Assembly: GCF_003725735.1 (NCBI RefSeq)
Contig: NZ_RJTM01000012.1
Span: forward strand, 1 to 54,933
Source: Sinomicrobium pectinilyticum
GTDB lineage: Bacteria; Bacteroidota; Bacteroidia; Flavobacteriales; Flavobacteriaceae
Direction of reading: 5' to 3'
DNA: 54,933 nucleotides
Below the pieces are notes generated by a model. The model saw nothing but the letters and a program-made list of their open reading frames with translations. It ran no database searches and was not told the origin of the DNA. The position numbers and the translations under genes are program-made. Positions 35,604 to 44,464 of the stretch are shown piece by piece. The stretch's first letter is position 1. Each line of letters opens with the position of its first letter.

Positions 35604-38600
35604 TTACAGTTTCCCCGATTGCCTTGACAGATAATCGTTTTCCATACGGTCGAGGTAACGGTTAAATGTTGTGGTCTCTTCTTTTCCGAATGTTTCCCCG
35701 TCATTTTTAACTACAATGTCCACCAGTGCCCTGTAACGCTGTATGTCAAACAATATGTCTTCTGCCGTAATAAGCGGATGGTTACCTGAGGTCAGGTAAT
35801 AATCCAGGTTTTCCCGGTATTTTCCACTGGTCCTGCGAAAGAGGTCCCGGGCCTTTCCGGTTTCTCCTGCCTGATAATATCCTTCGATAAATGGTTCCAG
35901 GAAAGTGTAATACCCGTACTTGTCGGGCGGCATCTTCCGCATTGCCAGATCCATGATCTCAACGGCTTTATCCTTTTTATTTTCCCGTAACAGGGTTTCT
36001 GCCAGGCGTGCCATATGTACGCGATAGGAAATACTTCTCCTGCGTATAATGGAGTCGTGATAAATCCCTTCCTTATCAGAATTGCCCCAATCCCATTTCA
36101 TAACTTTATCATACATAAGTTCACTGTCAATCCTGCCCATTTCAAAAGGATTTTCTTTGGATACGGGAGTTTTGATGGGAACGAGTTTATAGACCAGTCC
36201 GTCGAGCTGCATATATTCCGGGAGCCACAGGTAATCTGCCGGGTCAAAACTTCCCCCGGTGAAATAGATGGGCCGTTTCCAGTCGTTATTGGCAAGGATA
36301 TCGAGCATCATCATCTGGCTTTTGGTTATGCCTCCCTGTGGCAGATCTATGTCTATATAGGCCGTGATAAGGTGCTCATCATTGCTTTTAACCAGCCCGG
36401 TGCGCAGTACGTTTTCTTTATTTACCGGAACCCGGATTTTATGGGTGGGATAAAAAACGGCATTCCGGACGACTTCCGGGTATTGCTCCGGGGAACCGCC
36501 CTGACGGCGTATGAGGTTTTCCATGGTATTCCGGTCATTGGATATCCAGTTCATAAAGCGTTTGATATCCCACCGCTCTTCCGTAAGCGGTTGATGATAC
36601 AGTATATCTCTTGTTCCGTATACATATTGGCTGTGTATGAGTTGAGACGGAACAGGGCTGCTTTTATGTGTTTTTCGTTTCATTTGGTCTATATACCAGT
36701 CCGTAGCAAGATAACCGGGATAGACTACCCTTACATCCGTACGGTGTTTTTCCACTTCCTGGGCATACCACATGCCGAAAATATCATTTTCTCCAAGGGT
36801 AAATACGATGGCATCGGCGTCTTTCTGAATGGAGTCGAGCGTATTTCTGGCCATGGCACGGGCAATATAGCGGTCGGACCTGTCATGGTCATCCCAGTTC
36901 TGGTAGGCCATAACTACCGGTACGGCTAGCAGGCAGGCTATTTTCAGGGCAGGGGCCAGTACTTTCGGCCGGACTGATTTTCGAAGGCCACTGTACAGGG
37001 CAAAAACTCCCATACCTATCCATATGGCAAATACATAGAAAGAACCTACCAGGGAATAGTCGCGTTCTCTGGGCTCAAAGGGACGTACATTGGTATAAAA
37101 TTGTATTGCAATGCCGGTAAAGAGGAAAAACACAAAGAGTGCCCAAAAGCGTTTGGGGTCCTTTCGTATCTGGAAAAGTAATCCCGCCAGTCCCAAAAGG
37201 AGGGGAAGAAAGAAATAGGTATTACGGGCCTTGTTGTTCAAAGCATCCGAAGGCAGGTTATCCTGGGAACCGATCAATTTCTCATCTATGGCCTTTATGC
37301 CGCTTATCCAGTTGCCATTATTGTCCATTTGCCCCTGAACGTCGTTCTGACGTCCGGCAAAATTCCACATAAAATAGCGCCAGTACATATAACCGAACTG
37401 GTATCGGAACATGAATTTCAGATTGTCCCATAAGGCAGGCGGATCCACATCTATATAAGGTGCCAGCTGTTGCAGGAAATTTACATAGCCTTCTTCGTCG
37501 ATCTTGCCCGTAGTATAGTCCGCTTTAAACCGGTTTATGGTATCTTTTAATTCTTTGTGGGAGATATATTCGGGTTTGATGCTGAACTGTAACGGGCGGG
37601 AGAGTTTCATATAATTGGCTGCGTGTTCCCTGCTCCACATCCTGGGCAGGATATTTACATGACGGCTGTTAGGAGCCTGGAGGGCATTTTTATAATTATT
37701 GACAATTGCGTAATTTCCTGTTTTCTCATCCCGTTCGTATTTTGGTTTGTCATCTTTATAAGGCCGGTCCGGGTCTTTATCGGCAAACATGTCAGAATAC
37801 ATGGTGCCGTAGAACGGGGAATTGGCATCTCCGTATTGTTCCCGGTTGTAATAAGAGAGCAGGAGACGCGCGTCCGACGGGTCATTTTCGTTAATGGGTG
37901 TATGTGCATTTGCCCGTACAGGCAGCATAAGCCAGGAAGAGAAACCTATACACATTAGCAACAGGCAAAGTACTACAGTGTTGGCTCCGTATAATTTTTT
38001 CCGCCTGGTATAGCGGAGCGCAAAACAGAATAATGCGATTATTGCAAGTGCCGTAATAACACTGCCGGAATGAAACGGAAGTCCGGTGTGATTCACAAAA
38101 AATATTTCACCCCACCCGAACAGTTTTAAGGTGTACGTGAGGGAAAACTGATAGACGAGAATAAGGATAACAACCGCAAAGAGGTGGGCTGTTATGAAAT
38201 TTTTAAGGGTAATAGCCCGGTATTTTTTAAAAAAGTACAGAAGAACAATAGAGGGAATGGCAAGAAACCCCATGAAGTGAAGTCCGAATGCCATACCGGT
38301 GATAAGTGCTATCAGTAATAGCCATCGGTTTCCCCGGGGAGAGTGCAGGTCGTCGGTCCATTTTAGTCCCAGCCATAGCAACAGGGACATGAGAAGACTG
38401 GCCATAGCGTAAACTTCGGCTTCCACCGCACTGAACCAGAAGGTGTCGGAGAACGTAAAGGCCAGAGAACCTACGATACCACTACCCAAAATGGCAATAG
38501 CGGTTTCTGCGGATATTTCTCCGTTCTTTATGGCGATCTTTTTCACCAGGTTAGTGATGACCCAGAACATAAACAAAATGGTAAAAGCACTGGACAGTAC

Positions 38601-38852
38601 TGAGATATAATTGACAGCCAGGGCAATGTCTTCTGGCCCGGCGGCAAACATGGCAAAAACGGCCCCGAGCATTTGAAAAAGAGGGGCTCCCGGAGGGTGC
38701 CCTACCTCCAGTCCGGAAGAAGTGGCTATATACTCGCCGCAATCCCAGAAACTTACCGTGGGCTCTACCGTAAGCCCGTACGTAACTAAAGCGATAAGGA
38801 ATACAACCCATCCGAGAAGGGTATTCCAACGATTAAAAGTAGTTGTAGGCAT
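35604..38852 (-). CDS. DUF2723 (GT117-type) polytopic membrane protein, copy 2
   Basis: A 1082-residue paralogue of the downstream gene, collinear with it over nearly its full length. The motifs TVEPTVSFWDCGEYIATS and VGHPPGAPLFQMLG occupy identical residue numbers (28-45, 50-63), and GLHFMGFLAIP keeps the family His at 192. Several blocks, such as YTNVRPFEPRERDYSLVGSF and ANNDWKRPIYFTGGSF, are the same in both copies, showing tandem duplication. It is first in the two-gene unit and probably drives transcription of both. The predicted role is glycan transfer from a lipid carrier to envelope proteins; no substrate evidence is visible. Confidence 0.9.
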   Translation of the reverse strand: MPTTTFNRWNTLLGWVVFLIALVTYGLTVEPTVSFWDCGEYIATSSGLEVGHPPGAPLFQMLGAVFAMFAAGPEDIALAVNYISVLSSAFTILFMFWVITNLVKKIAIKNGEISAETAIAILGSGIVGSLAFTFSDTFWFSAVEAEVYAMASLLMSLLLWLGLKWTDDLHSPRGNRWLLLIALITGMAFGLHFMGFLAIPSIVLLYFFKKYRAITLKNFITAHLFAVVILILVYQFSLTYTLKLFGWGEIFFVNHTGLPFHSGSVITALAIIALFCFALRYTRRKKLYGANTVVLCLLLMCIGFSSWLMLPVRANAHTPINENDPSDARLLLSYYNREQYGDANSPFYGTMYSDMFADKDPDRPYKDDKPKYERDEKTGNYAIVNNYKNALQAPNSRHVNILPRMWSREHAANYMKLSRPLQFSIKPEYISHKELKDTINRFKADYTTGKIDEEGYVNFLQQLAPYIDVDPPALWDNLKFMFRYQFGYMYWRYFMWNFAGRQNDVQGQMDNNGNWISGIKAIDEKLIGSQDNLPSDALNNKARNTYFFLPLLLGLAGLLFQIRKDPKRFWALFVFFLFTGIAIQFYTNVRPFEPRERDYSLVGSFYVFAIWIGMGVFALYSGLRKSVRPKVLAPALKIACLLAVPVVMAYQNWDDHDRSDRYIARAMARNTLDSIQKDADAIVFTLGENDIFGMWYAQEVEKHRTDVRVVYPGYLATDWYIDQMKRKTHKSSPVPSQLIHSQYVYGTRDILYHQPLTEERWDIKRFMNWISNDRNTMENLIRRQGGSPEQYPEVVRNAVFYPTHKIRVPVNKENVLRTGLVKSNDEHLITAYIDIDLPQGGITKSQMMMLDILANNDWKRPIYFTGGSFDPADYLWLPEYMQLDGLVYKLVPIKTPVSKENPFEMGRIDSELMYDKVMKWDWGNSDKEGIYHDSIIRRRSISYRVHMARLAETLLRENKKDKAVEIMDLAMRKMPPDKYGYYTFLEPFIEGYYQAGETGKARDLFRRTSGKYRENLDYYLTSGNHPLITAEDILFDIQRYRALVDIVVKNDGETFGKEETTTFNRYLDRMENDYLSRQSGKL

Positions 38853-39027
38853 TGATATTTTGGTGTTTAGAAAGTGAAAATAAGAATAAAACCTTCGTAT
38901 TTTCTTAAATAAAGGTTAAAGCCCTCCGGCTACCTTTACTGACGGGAAATATGATGGCAGATAAAAAAGGTGAAAAATATTTGTGCAAATCAAACTTTGT
39001 TATAAATTTGCATCCGCAATAATGCAC

Positions 39028-39099
39028 TGGCCTATGGTGTAATTGGTAACACAGCTGATTTTGGTTCAGTCGTTCAAGGTTCGAGTCCTTGTAGGCCAA
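39028..39099 (+). tRNA. tRNA-Gln (anticodon TTG)
   Basis: Cloverleaf of 72 bases. Acceptor stem TGGCCTA / TAGGCCA, D-arm GGTGTAATTGGTAACAC, anticodon stem-loop GCTGA-TTTTGGT-TCAGT with anticodon TTG, and T-arm AAGGTTCGAGTCCTT, discriminator A. The first base U, typical of glutamine tRNAs, is present. CCA is not encoded. Confidence 0.95.
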
Positions 39100-39103
39100 C
39101 CGG

Positions 39104-39135
39104 GAGGGGTTTCTTTTTGAGATCCCTCTTTTTTT
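39104..39135 (+). terminator. terminator after tRNA-Gln
   Basis: A 10-bp stem with two G-T wobbles, GAGGGGTTTC / GAGATCCCTC, loop TTTTT, followed by seven T. Confidence 0.8.
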
Positions 39136-39274
39136 ATACCTAAATAAATCCTTTTTTCATTCATTTTCAGGATCATTCCCAAAACTTGTGGACTGGGCAA
39201 AAATGCTGGATAATTTAAAAAGAAAGAACTCTACATTTTTCATCCCTCTAAAGTAGGCTCTATTTAACGCAAAG

Positions 39275-39315
39275 ACAATAGCGATCCGGCCCTTACTAAC
39301 CGGAGTCGCTATTGT
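39275..39315. terminator. hairpin downstream of doxDA
   Basis: Stem ACAATAGCGA / TCGCTATTGT extended inside by CCGG / CCGG, followed on the plus strand by TTTAT. It lies 32 bases past the DoxDA stop (minus strand). It may end that operon, although the T-rich tail sits on the plus strand. Confidence 0.55.
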
Positions 39316-39346
39316 TTTATCTATTCTCAGCTTTTGTTACCTCTTG

Positions 39347-40363
39347 TCATTTTTTTAATTCATACTCCCAGAAAGCACCACTTATATCGGTGATTTTAAT
39401 CGTATAATTTCCGTGTGATAAAGATTTCAGATGAGGGCTATGCAAATTCATTTTTGCTTTTGCTCCCAGTGGTACAATTAAGCTATGTTTTCCCGGTCTT
39501 ACCCTGGCTATATAGTAATTAGAAATATTATTTTTATTTAAGGAAGCCAGGTCATCTTGTGTGTACCGGATAATAATATTGTTTTCTTCATCTGATAATT
39601 CAATACCAATAATCCAGGAACCGTACACATCAACACCTTCTGTTCTAAAGATATCAAATGAAAGTATATCATTATTGATTTCGCCTTCGGTTATTTCGAG
39701 TTTTGGTTTTACGGATTTATTGTGAAGCGGTCCCCACAAACCACCATGAAACACTTGGTTCGTCATCAAAGTCATTCCAAGAATCAACAGGGAACCAACC
39801 AGAACTACTTTAGGAAACATACTTCCCTTAATGGGTAAAATGCCTGAGCCTGCCCATACAAACCATTTCTTCTTTGTGATGGCAAAATTGTTTTTCATTA
39901 AGTGGTTATCAAGCGAATATTGGCCACTACCTGTTAGAAATAATACAAAACCGGCAGCAATACCTAACACACCAATTTGCCATTCGTCTAAACAGGTGGT
40001 CCCTATCCAGCCAGCCCCAAGAAGAATACCCATAGCGAGGCCAAACACTCCAATACTCATAATTCTTGTGAACAGACCGAAAATAACAAACAATCCCACA
40101 ATGCCTTCAATAATGGTGAAAGCCACCATATTTAACCATAGCATATCCGGATTTTCTACCAGGTATTGAATCAGGGGCTTAATGCCTAAAGCATGGGGCA
40201 AAAAATGATTGAACTTTTCACCAATATATCCCACTGCTTCAGGATCGAGTTTATCCGCTAAAATTGTTCTTCTCCAAAAAGCAGAAAAATACGTCCACCC
40301 TACAACGAATCGCAATGCCAGAGCTAATAATCCTGCATCGTTTTTTATACTGATATTTTTCAT
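39347..40363 (-). CDS. DoxD-DoxA fusion, thiosulfate:quinone oxidoreductase-like
   Basis: A 338-residue protein combining a four- to five-helix DoxD membrane domain (about 10-205, with LALRFVVGWTYFSAFWRRT and GLFTRIMSIGVFGLAMGILLGAGWIG) and a C-terminal DoxA-type beta domain (about 215-338, with VDVYGSWIIGIEL and ISGAFWEYELKK). In archaea DoxD and DoxA are the two subunits of an enzyme passing electrons from thiosulfate to quinone; the fused form is found in Bacteroidota. It starts 10 bases after the DsrE-like gene, so both are one operon. Thiosulfate as actual substrate is inference. Confidence 0.85.
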   Translation of the reverse strand: MKNISIKNDAGLLALALRFVVGWTYFSAFWRRTILADKLDPEAVGYIGEKFNHFLPHALGIKPLIQYLVENPDMLWLNMVAFTIIEGIVGLFVIFGLFTRIMSIGVFGLAMGILLGAGWIGTTCLDEWQIGVLGIAAGFVLFLTGSGQYSLDNHLMKNNFAITKKKWFVWAGSGILPIKGSMFPKVVLVGSLLILGMTLMTNQVFHGGLWGPLHNKSVKPKLEITEGEINNDILSFDIFRTEGVDVYGSWIIGIELSDEENNIIIRYTQDDLASLNKNNISNYYIARVRPGKHSLIVPLGAKAKMNLHSPHLKSLSHGNYTIKITDISGAFWEYELKK

Positions 40364-40373
40364 TTCTTACTGA

Positions 40374-40802
40374 TTAAATGGTTAGTGTGATAAACCCTTT
40401 TTTGGTCAACTGAAATCCATATAATATGCCGTTTTCGGTAATTTCCAGAAGTTCAGGTATTTGGTCCGGGTTTATATTAAACTTGTTAAGCGAAATGGCA
40501 CAGACAAAAACCTTTACGTTTTGGGCTTTAGCATCTTCCAGGAGTGCATTAAAATCACTGTTGTCCGGAATGCCGCTTACTGTCTTACCGCAAATGATCA
40601 CATAAAAGGCCCCGTATTCTTCACTATCTTCTTTCGCCAGTTCATTGGCAGTTAGTAAAACAGGTTTAAGTTGTTGTAGATTTTTGGAAAGTATTAAATA
40701 ATTATTCTTTTTTGGATTAAAATCCTGTGCTTGTAATCGGGTTGTTCCTAATAATGAAAAGAACATTGATGTTATAAATATGATTATTATGGAATTTTTC
40801 AT
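40374..40802 (-). CDS. secreted DsrE-like sulfur-relay protein
   Basis: A 142-residue protein with an N-terminal signal peptide (about 1-25, FITSMFFSLLGTTRLQAQ) and a DsrE/DsrF-like fold: NYLILSKNLQQLKPVLLTANELAKE, FYVIICGKTVSG, DAKAQNVKVFVCAISLNKF and ENGILYGFQLTKKGFITLTI. DsrE-type proteins carry sulfur on a cysteine; here cysteines lie in IICGK and FVCAIS. Export to the periplasm and the 10-base gap to DoxDA point to a periplasmic sulfur-handling partner of that oxidoreductase. Confidence 0.82.
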   Translation of the reverse strand: MKNSIIIIFITSMFFSLLGTTRLQAQDFNPKKNNYLILSKNLQQLKPVLLTANELAKEDSEEYGAFYVIICGKTVSGIPDNSDFNALLEDAKAQNVKVFVCAISLNKFNINPDQIPELLEITENGILYGFQLTKKGFITLTI

Positions 40803-41041
40803 TTAAATCTGAATTTTTATAGTTGGATGAATACTAAAAAAGAAGCTTGCCAGGTAGGCTACATCCTTCAAAAGGCGACTATAGCAACTTGCATTTGCTA
40901 CCATAAACCAGGCTGAGCATTATGTGAATTACTACTACAGAAGCGAAGCCTGTTTCAGGTTTTTTCCTGAAATTTCATTTTGAAATTGATACAAGTCCCC
41001 TTATTATAAACTGAAGGACATTGTCTTGGAATAAAAGGCCT

Positions 41042-41422
41042 TTAGAGATAATCCCTAAAGTTCCGATATAAAATATAGAGGGGAATTGTAGAAACAAAGC
41101 AGTTTCTTATCCTGCGGGGCCATATACAATTGGTAGAGAAACCAGATGGACTAAAAGTCAACTTAAAGTTGTCTGCTGCGAATACGGGTAAATGCTGAGA
41201 AGAAGATTTTTCTTTGGTTAAAATGCTTGTGCCATTCTCAAAATTACTGCAATTAGAATTGCCAATTGCAGATTTATTTTTGTTGGCAACTTCAGTTTGC
41301 GGGATATTGAGTTCTGATTGAAGAAAATTTCTAACCTTGCATGGTGAAAGCAGCAATAACAATACTAACCCCATAACAGGCAACAGGACGCTTCTATTTT
41401 TCAGGATCAGTTTTTCTTTCAC
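41042..41422 (-). CDS. small exported protein with SPCKVRNF motif
   Basis: A 126-residue protein of unknown function: an N-terminal hydrophobic segment (VLLPVMGLVLLLLLS) ends in SPCKVRNFLQ, possibly a lipoprotein-like Cys. The rest is Ser/Asn-rich and holds further Cys (NSNCSNF, STNCIWP, NCFVST). I recognise this N-terminal motif from small flavobacterial proteins encoded beside sulfur or metal genes, but no function is known to me. It lies upstream of DsrE-like and doxDA on the same strand (239-base gap). Its 5' end overlaps the end of the broken metallo-hydrolase frame by 29 bases, so its promoter is unclear. Confidence 0.6.
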   Translation of the reverse strand: MKEKLILKNRSVLLPVMGLVLLLLLSPCKVRNFLQSELNIPQTEVANKNKSAIGNSNCSNFENGTSILTKEKSSSQHLPVFAADNFKLTFSPSGFSTNCIWPRRIRNCFVSTIPLYILYRNFRDYL

Positions 41423-41772
41423 GACGTAAATTTAAGATTAAAAAATGAACTGCCGTTTTTAAATCTTTGGGTAAAGTTTCTATGGCTACCTGGTCCCAAT
41501 GATCATTATGGAGATGCGAGACCAATACCGCGTCTACGTCAAATAAACTTTCGGGCTTTACCGACATATTGACCAAGGGGGCTCAATTCGGAATTCATGG
41601 TTCCGGGAAAACCGGGATATATTCCCATCCCGGCGAACATGGGGTCCATTAAAAAAACTTTTTCCCTCATAATTAAAAACCAGGGTTGCATTTCTGATAA
41701 ACCGGATATTTGATTGCACTGCTTTATATTTTTGGTTTCTTTATACAAGATTCCTATCTCCATTGAAGACAA
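41394..41772 (-). pseudogene. frameshifted and truncated MBL-fold metallo-hydrolase
   Basis: Two overlapping minus-strand frames together give one UlaG-like metallo-beta-lactamase-fold protein. The first runs from ATG 41772 through KVFLMDPMFAGMGIYPGFPG and MNSELSPL. The second continues VNMSVKPESLFDVDAVLVSH with the zinc motif SHLHNDHWDQ and LPKDL. The frame changes at a run of five G on the plus strand (41577-41581). After LPKDLK the sequence loses all similarity to the family and stops at 41394, so roughly the last two thirds of the normal protein (about 250 aa) is missing. Truncation makes a mere sequencing error unlikely. Confidence 0.75.
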
Positions 41773-41813
41773 AGACTATCTTTCTCTGCTTAATCACTAT
41801 CCTTTTAATAAGA

Positions 41814-41957
41814 TCATGGAAATTCGGTAGGGGGCCGGCCGGTTTGATTCTTGAAAAAACGCAGGAGATGGTTGGATTCGGTATAACCGGGTTCATAAGC
41901 AACTTCACTAATGGTCTTGTCCGAATAGATTAACACCGCTTTTCCGATGTTCTTTTT
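41814..41957 (-). pseudogene. C-terminal relic of an AraC-family regulator
   Basis: A 47-codon stretch, open from a TAA just upstream to the TGA at 41814, reads KKNIGKAVLIYSDKTISEVA followed by YEPGYTESNHLLRFFKNQTG and RPPTEFP. This is the second helix-turn-helix and tail of an AraC/XylS protein. No start codon or first HTH is present upstream, so only the 3' end of a former gene remains. It lies beside the broken metallo-hydrolase. Confidence 0.7.
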
Positions 41958-41979
41958 TTAATTATCCTGATCTTGATCT

Positions 41980-42525
41980 TCATAACGACTTAATGTCTTT
42001 TGCTACGAGTGACAGGTCATTATTAAATTGATGCCCCCCGCTGCTGATTCTACGAACGATAGCTTGCGGCAGATTTTGCACATAAAATTCGAGATGGGCT
42101 AACGGCACTACCTCGTCATCCTCGCATTGGTAGAGAAAAATCGGAATATCCTTTGGTATGCTATCCGTAAAACTGTTGTGCAGCTTAATGCCCTTTTTCC
42201 ACGCTTCGTCACCATGCCAATACGGTGCAGCTATAAGAAAAAGGCCGTCAATTTTTTTCGGTATCTGGTTTTCCGACAGGTATTTCAAAAGCATCGAGGC
42301 ACCAAAAGAGTGTCCTGCCAGGATGATTTCTTCCTTAACCAATGAAATCTCTTTACCGATTTGCTTAAGCCATCCGAAATCCGGAAGAGTGTCGTTAAAA
42401 TGTATTTCGGGATTAAGTACCTCATAGGCATCTCCCAGTTCTTTTCTGAGGGAATCCGCTAATTTAGTGTCTGCTTCATAACCACCTTCACCTCCACCAT
42501 GTATAAATAATATTTGTTTCTTCAT
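41980..42525 (-). CDS. small alpha/beta hydrolase
   Basis: A 181-residue alpha/beta hydrolase of the RBBP9/YdeN-like size class. From ATG 42525: MKKQILFIHGGGEGGYEAD (oxyanion region), LAGHSFGASMLL (nucleophile Ser in GHSFG near 87), QCEDDEVVPLAHLEFY (Asp) and SSGGHQFNNDL (His). The triad is complete. ATG 42525 puts the first beta strand at the N-terminus as in the family; the six residues before it look untypical. A TATATTTG -7 box is at 42582-42575 on the minus strand. The substrate is unknown. Confidence 0.85.
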   Translation of the reverse strand: MKKQILFIHGGGEGGYEADTKLADSLRKELGDAYEVLNPEIHFNDTLPDFGWLKQIGKEISLVKEEIILAGHSFGASMLLKYLSENQIPKKIDGLFLIAAPYWHGDEAWKKGIKLHNSFTDSIPKDIPIFLYQCEDDEVVPLAHLEFYVQNLPQAIVRRISSGGHQFNNDLSLVAKDIKSL

Positions 42526-42574
42526 TCTTATCCTTGTTTTCAAACAGATGTGTTCTTAGATGACTGTCAATACT

Positions 42575-42582
42575 CAAATATA
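42575..42582 (-). promoter_or_regulatory. -7 box TATATTTG for the small hydrolase gene
   Basis: TAnnTTTG match on the minus strand, 50 bases upstream of ATG 42525. Confidence 0.4.
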
Positions 42583-42930
42583 CATAATCTCTCTTGTTTT
42601 TAGCATGAAGATTGAAGTATAAGGGGCATAAATTCAGTATTTTATATCTTGTGGTGATATTCCTAAGATAGCTTAAAGCAGAAAAAAGCGATTCTCAAAA
42701 AAAGTACTCGGCGAGGGCTGGTTTATAAATAAAGACCGTTCCTCTTAAACAATGGCCGCTTTGGTGCCATCATAACCGCAAAAGGCCGATGATAGCCTGT
42801 GATGAAATATGGGTGCGGTAATTTTTGAAAGTCCGTGAAATAGGGTACTGTATTTTTTTGACTGCACTTACGGATTTCCATAAGGGAAACCGGGAATTTG
42901 TGATTAAATTAGCCTTGCTGCTTAACCGAC

Positions 42931-43021
42931 CCTTACTGCTCACGGTGTGATGTATTGCTTTTACCTGGAGCTGTTGTCCTGACTTTTATATACAACCGGT
43001 CTTAATCATCAGTCATCAATG
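42931..43021 (+). repeat. terpene-locus leader repeat, copy A
   Basis: Contains CCTTACTGCTC (42931-42941), a 25-base gap, GGAGCTGTTGTCC (42967-42979) and an ATG 40 bases later (43019-43021) that opens only a 7-codon frame. Copy B precedes terpene synthase 2 with the same two blocks and an ATG at nearly the same distance. In copy A the real start of terpene synthase 1 is 99 bases further on. Confidence 0.6.
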
Positions 43022-43119
43022 CCCAAGAAATTTTCCGGGTAATATTCCTGCTTTTTTTTTGGCAGACAGTCCCTAAAAACCATGATGAATACCCATCCTT
43101 AATTTAAACCCATTTCACC

Positions 43120-44136
43120 ATGAACAAGCAATTCGAAGTACCCATGCCGGTATATCCCTGGGCAACCCCTCAGAGCCCGCTCAGCGGCATTTTCTATGAA
43201 GAAGAAAGTAACTGGTATGACCAGGATTATCAATTTCTGTCGCCAAAGGCGCGGGAGACCTATAAAAAAATGCGATTGGTCGACGTAGGGTCCTATATGG
43301 CCCCTACGATTCTCGACAAAGAAAAAGTACTTTCCTTATCGCGTTATGTAATTTACATGACGGTGACAGACGATTATGTGGAAATTTTACCGGTAAAGGA
43401 GATCGCGGCTTTCAGGGACCGGATCTTTGAGGTTATGATGGGCGATGATCCCAAGCCGGAAGAAAAAGGGATTCTTCGTCAAATGCAAACCGGCAGAAAA
43501 GAATGGATCAGGTTCGGGATGCCCGACTTCTGGATCGAACGGATGGCCAGAAACTACAGAGATCGCTTTATAACGGATGGGATCATGGAAGAGTCGCCAT
43601 ATAAGATCAGTAAAGAGCTCCCCCCGATCCCTCTCTTTCATTTGATCCGTGCCAATTCTATCGGCATGATCCCGTTTATAGAACAGGTCAGTCTCTTAAC
43701 CGGTTTTGCCTTACCTGATAACATTTATAACCATACTGTTGTTCAGCGCCTGGTATTGCTACAGGCTATTATAACTGCGCTTCAGAACGATTTTGCAACC
43801 ATCGGAAAAGAGCTGTCGATAGAAACCGAGACTTTCAACATCATTATACTATTACAGCATCACAACAACATATCTTTTGAAGAAGCCTGTAAGGAGGGAA
43901 TGAAGATGCATGACGAGTTTGTAGAGGAATTTGTAACCCTAATAGACAATCTGCCGGATTTCGGTCCGTACCAAAAAGAGGTCGAAGCGTATTTTTATTA
44001 CGTAAAACTAATGGTCAGCGGTTTAAATGCCTGGTATTATAAAAGCGGAACCCTGCGATATGAACCCGGCGGATATCCGTCACCGCCAAATGGCAAAGGC
44101 GAAACGATCCCACGGGTAAAAATCAAACATTATTAA
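43120..44136 (+). CDS. class I terpene synthase 1
   Basis: A 338-residue protein with all hallmarks of a bacterial class I terpene cyclase, which ionises a prenyl diphosphate and cyclises the cation. Asp-rich motif DDYVE at 84-88, pyrophosphate-sensor R177 in LIRANSIG, NSE triad NDFATIGKE at 223-231 (N223, T227, E231 with K230) and a C-terminal RY pair at 313-314. R177 is exactly 46 residues before N223, the known spacing. A Trp/Tyr-rich N-terminus (VPMPVYPWA) is also typical. Chain length (C10, C15 or C20) cannot be predicted. It is the first of three tandem paralogues; no prenyltransferase lies near. Confidence 0.88.
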   Translation: MNKQFEVPMPVYPWATPQSPLSGIFYEEESNWYDQDYQFLSPKARETYKKMRLVDVGSYMAPTILDKEKVLSLSRYVIYMTVTDDYVEILPVKEIAAFRDRIFEVMMGDDPKPEEKGILRQMQTGRKEWIRFGMPDFWIERMARNYRDRFITDGIMEESPYKISKELPPIPLFHLIRANSIGMIPFIEQVSLLTGFALPDNIYNHTVVQRLVLLQAIITALQNDFATIGKELSIETETFNIIILLQHHNNISFEEACKEGMKMHDEFVEEFVTLIDNLPDFGPYQKEVEAYFYYVKLMVSGLNAWYYKSGTLRYEPGGYPSPPNGKGETIPRVKIKHY

Positions 44137-44461
44137 CCCGCGTTGTCCCTGAACTTTGCACAGTCCCATGCTTCGGTCTGTGATGTTTCCCTGAAATTAT
44201 GTCCGTTATATGGTGCCGTACTTTTCCGTTCATCCTGCCGGGGATGGTTGGCAAAATTGTAAATAGTTCCGTTAAGGAGGCTGTACCTGCAGTTTATGGA
44301 AATCCGTAAGGTATTTCCGGAATATAGGTTTAATTTTATGTGGAAAGGAACACCGCTTATGGTTTCCAGATCATTGATCCTTACTGCTCGTTATCCGGCA
44401 TTTTTTCGTTTTGCCGGGAGCTGTTGTCCCAGTCTTTTAACCTGTCTCAATACCTCTTATT
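44137..44461. other. 325-base gap between terpene synthases 1 and 2
   Basis: Holds leader copy B near its right end and otherwise no gene. No terminator hairpin is evident after terpene synthase 1. Confidence 0.5.
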
Positions 44462-44464
44462 ATG
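44379..44464 (+). repeat. terpene-locus leader repeat, copy B
   Basis: CCTTACTGCTC (44379-44389) and GGAGCTGTTGTCC (44417-44429) repeat copy A with a 27-base gap. The ATG of terpene synthase 2 (44462) follows 33 bases later. Confidence 0.6.

Larger units (their letters stand above)
42544..43119. other. 576-base region upstream of terpene synthase 1
   Basis: Apart from the small-hydrolase -7 box and the repeated leader (42931-43021), I see no gene, tRNA or clear promoter here. The plus strand contains many stops in all frames. Confidence 0.5.
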
